DNA from: Microvirga puerhi
GTDB taxonomy: Bacteria > Pseudomonadota > Alphaproteobacteria > Rhizobiales > Beijerinckiaceae
Length of the DNA: 64,000 bases
Direction of reading: 5' to 3'
Assembly (NCBI RefSeq): GCF_020089865.1
Contig: NZ_JAIRBM010000014.1
Location: 60,334 to 124,333, forward strand
In this document: positions 35,567 through 44,708 of the stretch, one piece after another
Layout of the letters: each line of letters begins with the position of its first letter
Position numbering within the stretch: the first letter of the stretch is position 1
The notes under the pieces: generated by a model
Told to the model about the DNA's origin: nothing
Database searches by the model: none
Seen by the model: the letters and a program-made list of their open reading frames with translations, nothing else
Program-made: the position numbers and the translations under genes

Positions 35567-36224
35567 AGTCATCGGCTCCCTTTTCCAGTCTCTCGACGGC
35601 GTGATCCAAGCACCAGGTGGGCCGGAGGAGGACCAGACCGGCTTTGCGCACGGCGGCTGGGCGTTTCCCTATTTCGACGACACGCTGGACGAGCCGATGG
35701 GGCGGCTGCTGGGCGGCAGCTCTGAGCTGCTGCTAGGCCGGCGAACCTACGAGATCTTCGCCGCCTATTGGCCGCACAACGGCGACCAGCCGATCGGCGA
35801 GACGTTCAATGCCGTTCGAAAACACGTCGTGACATCGTCCGACCGGCCGCTGACATGGAACAACAGCCAACGCCTCCTCGGCGATCCCGCCGAGGCTGTC
35901 GCGCGCCTCAAGGCCAGCGATGGACCGGACCTGCTTATCCAGGGCAGCAGTATGCTCTACCAGGCGCTGCTTCCCGCAGGCCTTGTCGATCAGCTGGCAT
36001 TGATTACCTTCCCGGTTATGCTTGGACGCGGCAAGCGCTGGTATTCGAGCGATCCGGCGACAGCGCGTTCATGGACGCTGGTCGAGCAGACGCACTCGCC
36101 GAAGGGCGTCCACTTCGCATCGTTTGCGCGTAATGGAGAGGTTCGCGTCGGCAGTTTTGCCACAAAACCCCCAAGCGATGACGAACTTGCGCTCCGTCAG
36201 CGTCAAGCGGACGGTCGCTGGTGA
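35559..36224 (+). CDS. Dihydrofolate-reductase-like (RibD C-terminal) protein
   Basis: A 221-residue protein of the RibD-C/DHFR superfamily: KVIGSLFQSLDGVIQAPGG, LLLGRRTYEIFAAYWP, DLLIQGSSMLYQALLPAGLVDQLALITFPVMLGRGKRWY. Such short proteins bind NADPH and reduce unknown substrates; they are usual companions of VOC and DUF1428 genes. Last gene of the HxlR-linked operon. The final ~25 residues (SFATKPPSDDELALRQRQADGRW) go beyond the usual end. Confidence 0.87.
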   Translation: MRKVIGSLFQSLDGVIQAPGGPEEDQTGFAHGGWAFPYFDDTLDEPMGRLLGGSSELLLGRRTYEIFAAYWPHNGDQPIGETFNAVRKHVVTSSDRPLTWNNSQRLLGDPAEAVARLKASDGPDLLIQGSSMLYQALLPAGLVDQLALITFPVMLGRGKRWYSSDPATARSWTLVEQTHSPKGVHFASFARNGEVRVGSFATKPPSDDELALRQRQADGRW

Positions 36225-36283
36225 ACCTGCAGCTCGTCGGCCACCCATTCAGGAGAAGGGGCTGATCGCGCTATGGGCGGACC

Positions 36284-36424
36284 AGGAGAGCATGAGGTTT
36301 TGTGGGGCAGTTTATGGAACGCTGAGGGCAGTCGTCATTGACGGGCTCATAAACGTCTTGAGATGGCGGGTTCCTGAAACGGATGTGTCACTGGGTGCCC
36401 CACAGATGCTTATGCTTCCTCGCC
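36284..36424. mobile_element. MITE-like element, copy A
   Basis: About 140 bp. The left end GGAGAGCATGAGGTTTTGTG and the right end (reverse strand AGGAAGCATAAGCATCTGTG) form imperfect ~24-bp inverted repeats ending in GGGGC. The core is over 80% alike to copy C at 45362. No coding capacity. Short, repeated and bounded by inverted ends, it fits a non-autonomous element. Confidence 0.65.
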
Positions 36425-36451
36425 ATCTCGGTGACCGTCAGATTCTCCATC

Positions 36452-36496
36452 GTCACTTTGCCTTTAATTTTGAGCTTCGTCGGGTTGGGTGTCGAA
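36452..36496. repeat. 45-bp dispersed repeat, copy 1
   Basis: Identical at 41 of 45 positions to 46278-46322. Begins GTCACTTTGCCTTTAA and ends GGGTGTCGAA. On the minus strand both copies keep the reading LFDTQ-x-D, each ending in a stop a few codons later, so they may be the tail of a lost small gene. No identity could be assigned. It directly follows MITE copy A. Confidence 0.6.
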
Positions 36497-37031
36497 AAGC
36501 GACATTCTTTGCCCTTCAAGGCGAGAGGCCGCTCAGGTTTGTTCGCTGCTCTTGGATCCCTGCCTGTGACCGCGGTGCTGGATCCGGCGCGCGAGACGAT
36601 CGACGGTGGCGCCAACGGGCTTGCTGGTGACAGCTCCGGAGCAAGGCAACCTGGGCGGCCTCTGTCAGGTCCCGTTCCATCGCAGCCAGCCGCACGCCCC
36701 TGTCAACGCTGACTCACTTTTAGGGGGAAAAACTCAATTTTATCGGCAAAATCTCACATCGAGCGGCAAAGGCTTGCCAGTGATGGTGTTGAGTTCCTTA
36801 TCTCGCCTTGAGGAGCAAAGCGACAGCAGGCCTGAGCGTCGTAGATTTTGCGTGGACTTGTGAGTAATGAAGCTTGACCGCCGAGGCCGAGCACAAATCT
36901 GTCGATTTTAGGCAAGTCGATGCAATTTCATCTGGCGGAGATCTTCGTGATTGGGCACGCGAACATGATCTGGTGCCGGACATTTGGAAACACCACAGTC
37001 GGTTTGAGGTGATTGGAGTCTATTCAACGCT
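36497..37031. other. Gene-free stretch
   Basis: About 530 bp with no convincing gene. The minus strand at 36500-36700 has fragmentary protein-like reading (KPVGATVDRLARRIQ) ending in stops, probably a decayed gene. Nothing else was recognised. Confidence 0.35.
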
Positions 37032-37445
37032 ATGCGAGCCAAAGCACTAAAAGAGCCTTTTCGCATCGGGCGGTCCGAAACCGGTCTCGGCCTGTTTGCG
37101 GCAGACGTAATTGAGAAGGGCACGTTCATCATCGAGTACGTGGGCCCGCGGGTCTCAAACGAGGAAGTCCATCGCCGCCGAGGCACACGCTATCTGTTTG
37201 AGATCAACAGTCGCTGGACCATAGACGGGTCGCCGCGCTGGAATACGGCCCGCTACATCAATCATGCCTGTCGGCCGAATGCCGAAGCGGTAGTGTCCCG
37301 GGGCCGGATCCGCATCAGGGCCATCAAACGCATTAAGCCTGGCGATGAGATCACCTACAATTACGGCAAGAACTATTTCGACATGTTCATCAAGCCGATC
37401 GGCTGCAGGTGCTTGTCTTGTAGACGGCGTCATCGAAGCTTGTGA
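37032..37445 (+). CDS. SET-domain protein
   Basis: A 137-residue stand-alone SET domain, the fold of lysine methyltransferases. SAM-binding GLG at 18-20, the NH motif Asn77-His78 in RYINHACRPNAEA, the catalytic Tyr in DEITYNYG (~111) and a post-SET-like Cys cluster (CRCLSC, 125-130) are present. It is probably a cytoplasmic protein-lysine methyltransferase with unknown target. Bacterial SET genes are sporadic and often horizontally transferred. It stands alone between repeats and gene fragments. Confidence 0.88.
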   Translation: MRAKALKEPFRIGRSETGLGLFAADVIEKGTFIIEYVGPRVSNEEVHRRRGTRYLFEINSRWTIDGSPRWNTARYINHACRPNAEAVVSRGRIRIRAIKRIKPGDEITYNYGKNYFDMFIKPIGCRCLSCRRRHRSL

Positions 37446-37742
37446 AGTATTTGGGCCCTCGATGACCGCCATTTGATGTTGTTCGAGGTTGATACTCCAG
37501 TCTTGCCTGCACGCGGATTTCGGGAGCGATCATTGTTGAACATGGTGGGCAGCAGAGATCCTGTTCAGGGTCTTCGGTATTCCCGCCGGCGTCCTAAAAC
37601 AGTCAAGTCCGCCTCAAGAACTCCAGCCCGGGCGGTAGGTCATGCCCCTGTCGCGCAGGCCTCATGGTCTTGATGGAAGGTCGTCGTTTCAGTGGCACCT
37701 CGTCGGTGATCCAGGCAGATTTCCCGTCAGAGGTCTCCAGTG

Positions 37743-37876
37743 GGAGAGCATGAGGTTTCGTGGGGCAGATATAGACCGCTTGAGGGCAGTCCCATTCGAC
37801 GCAAAGGTCAACGTGTTGCAGGGGCGGGCTCGTGAAGCACCCATGACTGAATGCCCCACAAAACCTCATGCTCTCC
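37743..37876. mobile_element. MITE-like element, copy B (best ends)
   Basis: 134 bp with 25-bp terminal inverted repeats differing at one position: left 37743-37767 begins GGAGAGCATGAGGTTT, right 37852-37876 ends AAACCTCATGCTCTCC. It lies directly before the fragment of an ABC ATPase gene. No ORF of its own. The core is more diverged than in copies A and C but alignable. Confidence 0.75.
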
Positions 37877-37889
37877 TGGTTCGGTGATA

Positions 37890-38267
37890 GATCACGATCG
37901 TTTGGCCTTCGATGGTGCGCCGACCCATGCCGTTTCGGCGGAGGGGCCCAACTTGGCTGCCGGCACCAAGCTGACGCTCAGCATCCGCCCCGAAGATGTC
38001 GTCGTCTCATCCGATACGAAGCATGGTGGCCTGGCCGTTTCTATCGACCTGATCGAGGAGCTCGGGAGTAGCCGAGTCGCCTATTGCCCGGTTGGTCCGC
38101 AAGAGCTCGCCGTTGAATTGCCGAGGAACGCAGAGAATTTCGATCACCGCACCATCTGTCTCGAATGTCCGGCGAGGAGGCTGCATGCCTTCGACCGGGA
38201 AACCGGCAAACGGTTGGCTGGGCCCCCGCAAATCGTCGACCTGCGCCAGGAACCCTTGGTAGCGTGA
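37890..38267 (+). pseudogene. C-terminal stump of an ABC transporter ATPase (TOBE domain)
   Basis: About 125 codons that read like the end of a MalK/UgpC/PotA-type ATPase: GTKLTLSIRPEDVVVSSDTK, a regulatory beta-domain (VSIDLIEELGSSRVAYCPVG) and LHAFDRETGKRL. The Walker A, signature and Walker B parts are absent and a MITE-like element lies at the break. It may be the remains of a transporter that once worked with a nearby binding protein. Confidence 0.75.
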
Positions 38268-38513
38268 CTGAGCTTCGTGATGCGATGATCTGGCAGGTCG
38301 CTCGCGGAACTAATGTGGAGCGGTCGTGTCTTAACGGGTTCTGATGGGATCCCCAGCTTTTGACAAGCCGGCGCTGAGCGGCTTTGCCGGTCTGGAATTC
38401 TGAGACGGAGGGAACCCTTCAGGCGGCTGATATACCACTGCGTCAGAGCCGATCATGGCTCCGACGCAAACAGCAGCCCCGGCTAGACGTTCTGCTCGCC
38501 GGCACGGGTCTTC

Positions 38514-39371
38514 TTAACGTGGCGTGACGTCGAAGCCGAAATACTTCATCGACAGCTTCTCGATAGTTCCATCGGCCTTCGCCTCTGTGATGGCCTTGTC
38601 GAACATGGCCTTCAGCTCCGGATCGCTCTTGCGAAGGCCGACCGAGCTTCCGCGACCCAGCATGCCGCCCTGGAAGCGCGGCCCGACGAGGGTCATCTCC
38701 TCGTTGCCGGATTTCGCAGCCGCACCGGACAGGTAGGCGGTCGAGGCCATGATGACATCGATGCGTCCCGCCGTGAGATCGAGATCATGCTGCTCTGTCG
38801 TCTTGTACTCGCGGATTTCCGCCGTGCTCTTCAGATATTTATCGAGGAAGTTCGCCGCGATCGACGAGCCCTGCACGCCGATGACCTTGCCCTTCAGGAC
38901 AGGCTTCAACTCGTCGATGGCGGCAGCGGCACCCGCTTCATTACTCGACAGCGAAAACACCCTGTCCTTCAGGGGCATGTTTGCGAGCGGGCTCGATTTC
39001 AGGACCGCGAAGGTCTGGCCAGTCGTGCCGTAGGGCTGGGTGAAGGCCATGACTTCTTCGCGCTTGGCGGTCGCTGACATGCCGGCCATGATGGCATCGA
39101 ACTTGCCGGCATTCAGCGCCGGGATGATGCCATCGAAGGACTGCGCCTCGATCGAGCATTCGACCTTCATGCGTTTGCAGAGATCCTTGTAGAGATCGAT
39201 CTCGAAGCCATCCAGCGTGCCATCCGGTTTCGTGAAGTTCCACGGGGTGAACGCTCCTTCCGTCGCAATGCGGATCTTTGTCCAGGTCTTTTCCTGTGCT
39301 TGAGCGCCCAGCGCAAAGACCGGACAGGTGCCAGCCAAGGCAAGCATTGTCGTCAACACAATCTTCTTCAC
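38514..39371 (-). CDS. ABC transporter substrate-binding protein, family 3 (first of pair)
   Basis: A 285-residue periplasmic protein with a signal peptide (KKIVLTTMLALAGTCPVFALGAQAQ) and a HisJ/ArgT/NocT-type fold: IRIATEGAFTPWNFTKPDGTLDGFEIDLYKDLCKRM, GKFDAIMAGMSATAKREEVMAFTQPY. GTG 39369-39371 is the start, with GGAGGA upstream. Probably binds a basic amino acid or opine-like compound. It has no permease or ATPase gene nearby. It is about half alike in pattern to the next protein, so the two look like a duplicated pair. Confidence 0.88.
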   Translation of the reverse strand: MKKIVLTTMLALAGTCPVFALGAQAQEKTWTKIRIATEGAFTPWNFTKPDGTLDGFEIDLYKDLCKRMKVECSIEAQSFDGIIPALNAGKFDAIMAGMSATAKREEVMAFTQPYGTTGQTFAVLKSSPLANMPLKDRVFSLSSNEAGAAAAIDELKPVLKGKVIGVQGSSIAANFLDKYLKSTAEIREYKTTEQHDLDLTAGRIDVIMASTAYLSGAAAKSGNEEMTLVGPRFQGGMLGRGSSVGLRKSDPELKAMFDKAITEAKADGTIEKLSMKYFGFDVTPR

Positions 39372-39496
39372 TGCTCTCGTCCTCCACACCTGCCCTGCTA
39401 AATGGGTCGGGCCGTTTCTTGGCGATCCTTTGTTGCTTCAGATGTTCGTAAGGCCGCTAAGTCGCGTGGCCTTACATATTGGCTACCTGCGGCTGC

Positions 39497-40366
39497 TTAC
39501 TGCGACGAAGCGGCAGCAGGCGATAGGCTTGGTGTCAGATCAAGCTTGCTCCACTTCACTGAAAGCTTGCGGATTGTGCCGTCCTCCGCTGCGGCACGGA
39601 TCGCCTCGTCAAACTTGGCCTTCAACTCGGTCTCGCCTTTGCGCATGCCGAGGGCGACATCCGTGGCCAGCATTGCCCCTCTCATAAATGGGCCGGTCAT
39701 GACGAGATCCTGGTTTTCGGATTTGCCCAACGCGGTCGTCGCATAGACGCCGCTGTCGAACCCGGCATCGATGCGGCCTGCGGTGATGTCGAGGTCGCGT
39801 TCGGCCGAGGTCTTGTACGTGCGGACATCCACATCATTGCCGAAGTAAGCGCGGATCAGTTGTTCCTGGCTTGTCGACTGAACGACGCCGACCGTCTTTC
39901 CCTTCAGGATCTCTCGGATCCGGGTCATCACGGGGTCGGCAGCGTTCTTGTCGTTGAGGTTCAGGCGCTCGCCTGTCATCGGCATTGTCGCGATCGGGCT
40001 GCCTTTGAGGGTCAGGAAAGTCGCGACTCCGCTTGCATAGGGAATGGTAAAGTCGACCACCTTCTTGCGCGTCTCATTGATCCCAAGCGTCAGCACGAGG
40101 TCGAACTTGCCCGCATTGAGACTCGGAATGAGGCTCGACCACTCGCCCGCGATGAGCTCGCATTGGACCCGCGCTCGCCGGCAAAGGTCTTCCGTCAGAT
40201 CAATGTCGTAGCCGGACAGCTTGCCATCGGGGCTGATCATGTTCCAGGGCGGAAAGGCACCCTCGACGCCGATCTTCACCTTCGTCCAGTCCTTGGCATG
40301 AACCACGGTCCCGCCGAGTGCCACAGCAGCCGCAATAACGGCCGAAAAGAGCTTGATCTTCCTCAT
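39497..40366 (-). CDS. ABC transporter substrate-binding protein, family 3 (second of pair)
   Basis: A 289-residue paralogue-like neighbour of the protein at 38514. Signal peptide IKLFSAVIAAAVALGGTVVHA, then VKIGVEGAFPPWNMISPDGKLSGYDIDLTEDLCRRA and GKFDLVLTLGINETRKKVVDF. The aligned ligand-pocket segment differs (LTLGINETRKK against MAGMSATAKRE), so the ligands may differ. The ATG at 40364-40366 starts a normal signal peptide; the longer open frame upstream overlaps the peptidase gene and is not used. Confidence 0.88.
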   Translation of the reverse strand: MRKIKLFSAVIAAAVALGGTVVHAKDWTKVKIGVEGAFPPWNMISPDGKLSGYDIDLTEDLCRRARVQCELIAGEWSSLIPSLNAGKFDLVLTLGINETRKKVVDFTIPYASGVATFLTLKGSPIATMPMTGERLNLNDKNAADPVMTRIREILKGKTVGVVQSTSQEQLIRAYFGNDVDVRTYKTSAERDLDITAGRIDAGFDSGVYATTALGKSENQDLVMTGPFMRGAMLATDVALGMRKGETELKAKFDEAIRAAAEDGTIRKLSVKWSKLDLTPSLSPAAASSQ

Positions 40367-40418
40367 TCTGCAATCCTGGTTGGCCGCTGGTGCGTCAGCG
40401 ACGGGTTTGTCACGGGGA

Positions 40419-42161
40419 TCATGCTCCCCTCGCGTGATCGAGGAGTTGCACCTCAATGGCTTCATTGGCCTGCCGCAGCGCATGGGCAACCCGGTTGCGG
40501 GTCTGCCGAGCATGTACGACGTAGAAAGGTAGATCCGTTGAGCGGGCGTCTTGCCGGGCCAGCTCACGCAGTCCCTCCAAGGCCAGCCATGCGGGATGCG
40601 GCATGGCAGAGTCGTGGTGGAAGCGCTCGCCGGTCGTGTAATTGATCGGCACCAATGCCCGTGCGACCTGCATCAGCGTCTGGTTGATCCTCTCGGCATC
40701 CCGATCCGACGCAGTCGATGCCATCGCCGTCAGGGCTGCGGCGTGCCTGCGAAGCGTCTCTGCGGCGCGCTTGAGACCGTCGATTGGAAGGATATCGGCG
40801 AGCTCATCGTCCAGAGGGGCGAGTTCGGCCAACAGGGCATCCGCATACGCCGTATAGTCGAGCGGCAGCACACGTTCCTTCAAGAGGCGATCGAGAACCC
40901 ACAAGATGATCTTGGTGTCGCGCGCGAGGTTATCTGGGTCGATGTGCTCGAACAGGTCGTGCGGCGTGTGCCACCACCAGCCCAGCGCCGTGAGCATCTT
41001 GACCGGGCCCGGCGGCTGATGGCTGAGGCTGCCGAACATGGATGGGATGCCGACACCCCAGAAGGACTGGTCAGCCGCCCTCCCCTGGCGCCGCCCGGCA
41101 TGGATCTGACCTGTCACCGCCTTTACGGCATCGGCTGCGACACCCTTGAGCTCATCGATCACGCCGGAGTTGGTCAGGATGGTGGCCCCCTCGCCTCCTG
41201 TCGAATCCACGTTGACATGGGCAACGCAGCGCCGGTCAAGGTCATCCCAGTATTCATCGGCATACCAGGCGGAACCCGAGTAGCGCCCATGCGAATGACC
41301 GGACCAGAAGCAGATCCGAAGACCACGCCTCCAATCGGCGCGTCTCTCCGCGAGCAACCGTGCGGCTTCAAGCATGGTGGCATTCGCTCCACCGTTATCC
41401 ATGACGCCATAGTGCCAAGTGTCGTGATGCCCGGAGAGCAGGACAAAGGGACTGTCAGGGTCACCCGTCGGGGCTTCGAGGTCCGCCACCAGCAACGGTG
41501 TCTTGCGCCATCCGGTATCGACCTCGGTTCTCAACGAGGCCCGGACCGTCTCGCCGTTCAAGCAGCGCTCGCGCAGGATCGCGCCGTCGTCACGGCTGAT
41601 CGTGCAGATTGCGGTGCTGGGAAGGTGCGCTCGCGTATGCTGGGATGGATTGCCCCAGACGGGCGAGACGCACATCTCGTAGAGATGCTCGTTGGGACTG
41701 ATATGAATTTGCCCAAGGGCTCCAGCGCGAGATGCGAAAGCTGCGACATCTTCCGTGGCGATGCCGTCGACAAGCACAATCCTGCCACGGACGTCCTGCC
41801 GGGTGATGGCTGCCTCATCGCCCTCCCCGACATAGACCAGATCGGCCGTCAGGCCGTCCTGCGGCGTCGGCACCGACATCGAGTGGGTGATGCTCTTGAG
41901 TTCGTGGCCATCGATCAGCACCCGTGAGCGGATTGGCAGGCTGATATAGGCATCATGAAAGATCAGCTGCGTCCGATAACCGAACTGCTCCATCTGCCTC
42001 TGGAGATAGCGAAAGCTTTCAAGCTCCTCCGGTGTGCCGGAGAGCTTCACCCGGCGAGCAAACTCACGGAGATGGCCCATCAGCCTTGTCGGCTCTACAG
42101 TCGCGCCCAGAGAGCTCGTTCCGGCAGGCCCGGAACTGGAGGAGCGCTGCAGTTCAGACAT
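40419..42161 (-). CDS. M28-type metallopeptidase homologue with PA-like insert and altered metal site
   Basis: A 580-residue protein. Residues ~115-225 form a protease-associated insert. The M28 core follows with GHHDTWHYGVMDNGGANATM, HVNVDSTGG and WWHTPHD, which supply His, Asp, Asp and His ligands. The canonical Glu-Glu (catalytic base and bridging ligand) is replaced: the segment reads FWSGHSHGRYSGSAWYAD where active peptidases have EE before Gly. The rest of the chain is long and helical. It may be a peptidase with another base, a deacylase or a non-catalytic homologue. It lies between the binding-protein genes and the broken M20 gene; no signal peptide. Confidence 0.8.
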   Translation of the reverse strand: MSELQRSSSSGPAGTSSLGATVEPTRLMGHLREFARRVKLSGTPEELESFRYLQRQMEQFGYRTQLIFHDAYISLPIRSRVLIDGHELKSITHSMSVPTPQDGLTADLVYVGEGDEAAITRQDVRGRIVLVDGIATEDVAAFASRAGALGQIHISPNEHLYEMCVSPVWGNPSQHTRAHLPSTAICTISRDDGAILRERCLNGETVRASLRTEVDTGWRKTPLLVADLEAPTGDPDSPFVLLSGHHDTWHYGVMDNGGANATMLEAARLLAERRADWRRGLRICFWSGHSHGRYSGSAWYADEYWDDLDRRCVAHVNVDSTGGEGATILTNSGVIDELKGVAADAVKAVTGQIHAGRRQGRAADQSFWGVGIPSMFGSLSHQPPGPVKMLTALGWWWHTPHDLFEHIDPDNLARDTKIILWVLDRLLKERVLPLDYTAYADALLAELAPLDDELADILPIDGLKRAAETLRRHAAALTAMASTASDRDAERINQTLMQVARALVPINYTTGERFHHDSAMPHPAWLALEGLRELARQDARSTDLPFYVVHARQTRNRVAHALRQANEAIEVQLLDHARGA

Positions 42162-43586
42162 CGGTGGATCTCTCGGGAATGGGTGGATTCACGTCATCCG
42201 GGATGGGGTTGACGAAGGCCGTGCCGGACAACCGCTGCCGGAAATCGGCCTTCGCCTCGTCGATCAAAGCCGGATTTTCGAAGAGATCGACAGCCGTGCC
42301 GGCCATCACTTTAGCCGCATGTTCCATTCCCTTATGCGCCGCAGGTGCTTTCCCCTGGGCCACAAGCTGCCAGGAGTGCCCCGGCGTGCCAATGGCGTAG
42401 GTGGCGCCGCGCATCTGGACTGTCGGAACGACCCAGCTGACGGTGCCCACGTCAGTGGATCCTACGAGGGTGCCATCCCCGTTTTCGGGCGGGAAGATGG
42501 TATCGCAGAGCGGAACTCCCATCCGAGGTTTAACGCCGAAACGAGCAAAGGACGATCTGATGTCCTCATCCGTCAGGGTCTTCTGGATTTCCGCAGCAAA
42601 GGCTTTGTCTCGTTCGTCGAATACGGGGGGCCGAGCCGCTCCAAATTCTGGTGCATCAGCTGTTCGAGTGGCGTGTTGCCAATGAGATTGGCGTCGCCAC
42701 TGACAATCTCGCTGCGCACCGTCGTTTCGGTCATCAGCGCCGCACCCTCGGCAATCTTCTGGACCCGCCTCAGCAATCCTTGCATTTCCGGCAGGTCGCG
42801 CGCACGGATCAGATAGCGGACTGTCGCGCGAGCCTGCACCACGTTCGGCGCCGAGCCCCCCGTATCCGTCACGGCATAGTGGATGCGCGCCGTGCTGGGC
42901 ATGTGCTCGCGCATATAATTGACGCCGACATTCATGAGCTCCACTGCGTCGAGCGCGCTGCGGCCCAAATGCGGGGAGGCCGCCGCATGCGAAGAACGGC
43001 CGCTGAAGTGGAAATTGATCTCATTGCAGGCAAGTGAGATCGGATTGTTGATGCCTGCAAAGGCTGCGGGATGCCAGGAGATGGCGACATCGACATCGTC
43101 GAAGACGCCCGCCCGCACCATGAAGCCCTTTGCGGAGCCGCCCTCCTCGGCTGGGCAGCCATAGTAGCGCACGCGCCCCTTTAGACCATGGACCTCAAGA
43201 TATTCCTTGACTGCGGTCGCAGCCATGAGAGAGCCGCTGCCGAGCAGGTTGTGCCCGCAGCCATGACCATTGCCGCCTGCGTTGACCGGCTTCTGCTCTG
43301 CAATTCCCGCTTCCTGGCTGAGGCCCGGCAGAGCATCGTATTCGCCCAGAATGGCAATTACAGGTCCGCCCTCGCCCGCCTCGCCCATGACAGCGGTCGG
43401 AATGCCCGCGACCCCGCGCGCAATCCGAAATCCCTGCTGCTCGAGCATCGCCGTGTGCTCGGCACTGGATTGATATTCCTCATAATTGAGTTCCGGCATC
43501 TCCCAGATGCGGTCGCTGAGAGCAAAGAACGCCTCGCGCTTGGCTTCGACCAGATCCCAGATATGGGAGGAGTTTTTCGCGGACAC
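42154..43586 (-). pseudogene. M20-family amidohydrolase (AbgB-like), frameshifted
   Basis: The N-terminal part 42573-43586 has the AbgB-type core (LGEYDALPGLSQ, GHGCGHNLLG, CPAEEGGSAKGFMVRAG, GRSSHAAASPHLGRSALDAVELMN). The reading then shifts. In the neighbouring frame it goes on as VFDERDKAFAAEIQKTLTDED and MGVPLCDTIFPPENGDG to the family's C-terminal metal-binding region (TPGHSWQLVAQGKAPAAHKGM), ending at 42154. A single-base change in the G-run at 42625-42630 explains the break. It is either a true recent frameshift or a sequencing slip in a homopolymer. The intact enzyme (~477 residues) would hydrolyse p-aminobenzoyl-glutamate-like amides. Confidence 0.85.
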
Positions 43587-43778
43587 GGCCTGATCTCATT
43601 CCTAGCATGACACCTTGTTTCGAGGCCGGGCGGCTTCAGAAGTGAGGCGCCTAGATGTTTTCCAAAATTGGTACCAATATGATGCATGGGTATGGAAGGG
43701 ACGCAAGAGGGCTTCTAGTAGCAATTTTGCGGTGGTGCCGAATTCTGTCTAAAGGGCAAGAAACCCCGACGGTCAGCG

Positions 43779-44441
43779 ATGGAAGGACACGACGTGGCGA
43801 CAACCGACTCGAACTCGGATACGCCAAAGAAGGCTTGGATGACTGTGGCCGACCTCATCACACGCGATGTCCGGTCCGGCGTCTTTGGTCCGGGCATGTG
43901 GTTGAAGCAAATCGATCTCGAAAACCGCTACGGCTACGGGCGGCCGGACGTCCGGCGTGCCCTAGACTATCTGACGCAGAAGCGTCTGGTGCAGCACGCC
44001 CCCAATCGCGGCCATCACGTCTTCATGCCCGACAGTGAGCAGACCGCCCATATTCTTGAACTCCGCGTCATTTTGGAAACGGCCGCTGTCGACAGCATCG
44101 TGGCCTGCGCAACGCCCGCCGCAGACGAGCATCTTCGCGATCTGGCCCGGCGGTTCGACGGCACGATCCTTCACGGGACCATCCTGGATCAGTACGAGGC
44201 GAACCTAGCCTTCCATCGGGAGTTGCTTGGCCTGTGCTCGAACCCCGAGCTCCTCAATCTAGTCACTGAGCTTCGCAGCCGGACGTCCTCAGCCTTGGCT
44301 GGGCAATGGAGCAGGCGGGCGCGCGTCGAGCAGTCGGCCCGCGAGCATCATGCCATGGTCGAGGCTCTCGCCGCCCGCGACGCCGCATGGCTCAAGGAGA
44401 TTATCGCGCTGCATATCCGCCAGCCACAAACAAGCCCATAG
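43779..44441 (+). CDS. GntR-family regulator (FCD type)
   Basis: A 220-residue repressor with an N-terminal winged HTH (TVADLITRDVRSGVFGPGMWLKQIDLENRYGYGRPDVRRALDYLTQKRLVQ) and an all-helical FCD ligand domain (LELRVILETAAVDSIVACA, FHRELLGLCSNPELLNLVTEL). Divergent from the M20/M28/binding-protein group across ~190 bp and its likely controller. GTG 43794 is an alternative start. Confidence 0.88.
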   Translation: MEGHDVATTDSNSDTPKKAWMTVADLITRDVRSGVFGPGMWLKQIDLENRYGYGRPDVRRALDYLTQKRLVQHAPNRGHHVFMPDSEQTAHILELRVILETAAVDSIVACATPAADEHLRDLARRFDGTILHGTILDQYEANLAFHRELLGLCSNPELLNLVTELRSRTSSALAGQWSRRARVEQSAREHHAMVEALAARDAAWLKEIIALHIRQPQTSP

Positions 44442-44493
44442 GTGTATGATCAGCGACGCTCCGTGGCCCAAATTGCACTGGGTCATTCTCAGT

Positions 44494-44539
44494 AGGAGAG
44501 AATGAGTTTTGTGGGGCGAAAACCCTTGTTTTTCCTGGA
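44494..44539. repeat. Collapsed MITE-like hairpin, copy E
   Basis: The left half AGGAGAGAATGAGTTTTGTG is the start of the MITE family. It is followed almost directly by a right arm whose reverse strand begins AGGAAAAACAAGGGTTTT. The element core is missing, leaving a near-palindrome of about 46 bp just after the GntR gene. It could also serve as a transcription terminator. Confidence 0.5.
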
Positions 44540-44708
44540 TTCCAAGTTCACGAAAGTCACGGTCCCAGGCTAAGGCAGGAGCATAGGGAATTGGACTCCT
44601 CCGTATCTTTCCTGCCATCCTTGGCCACAGGTCCAGTCACTGGACCCAATCGGCCCAGACCCAAGCTTTCGCGCCGAGTTCATGCTGACGTGAAGAACCG
44701 TGTCGGAG

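Noticed and set aside
40551..41927. 458-codon plus-strand frame
   Set aside because: Antisense of the M28 homologue.
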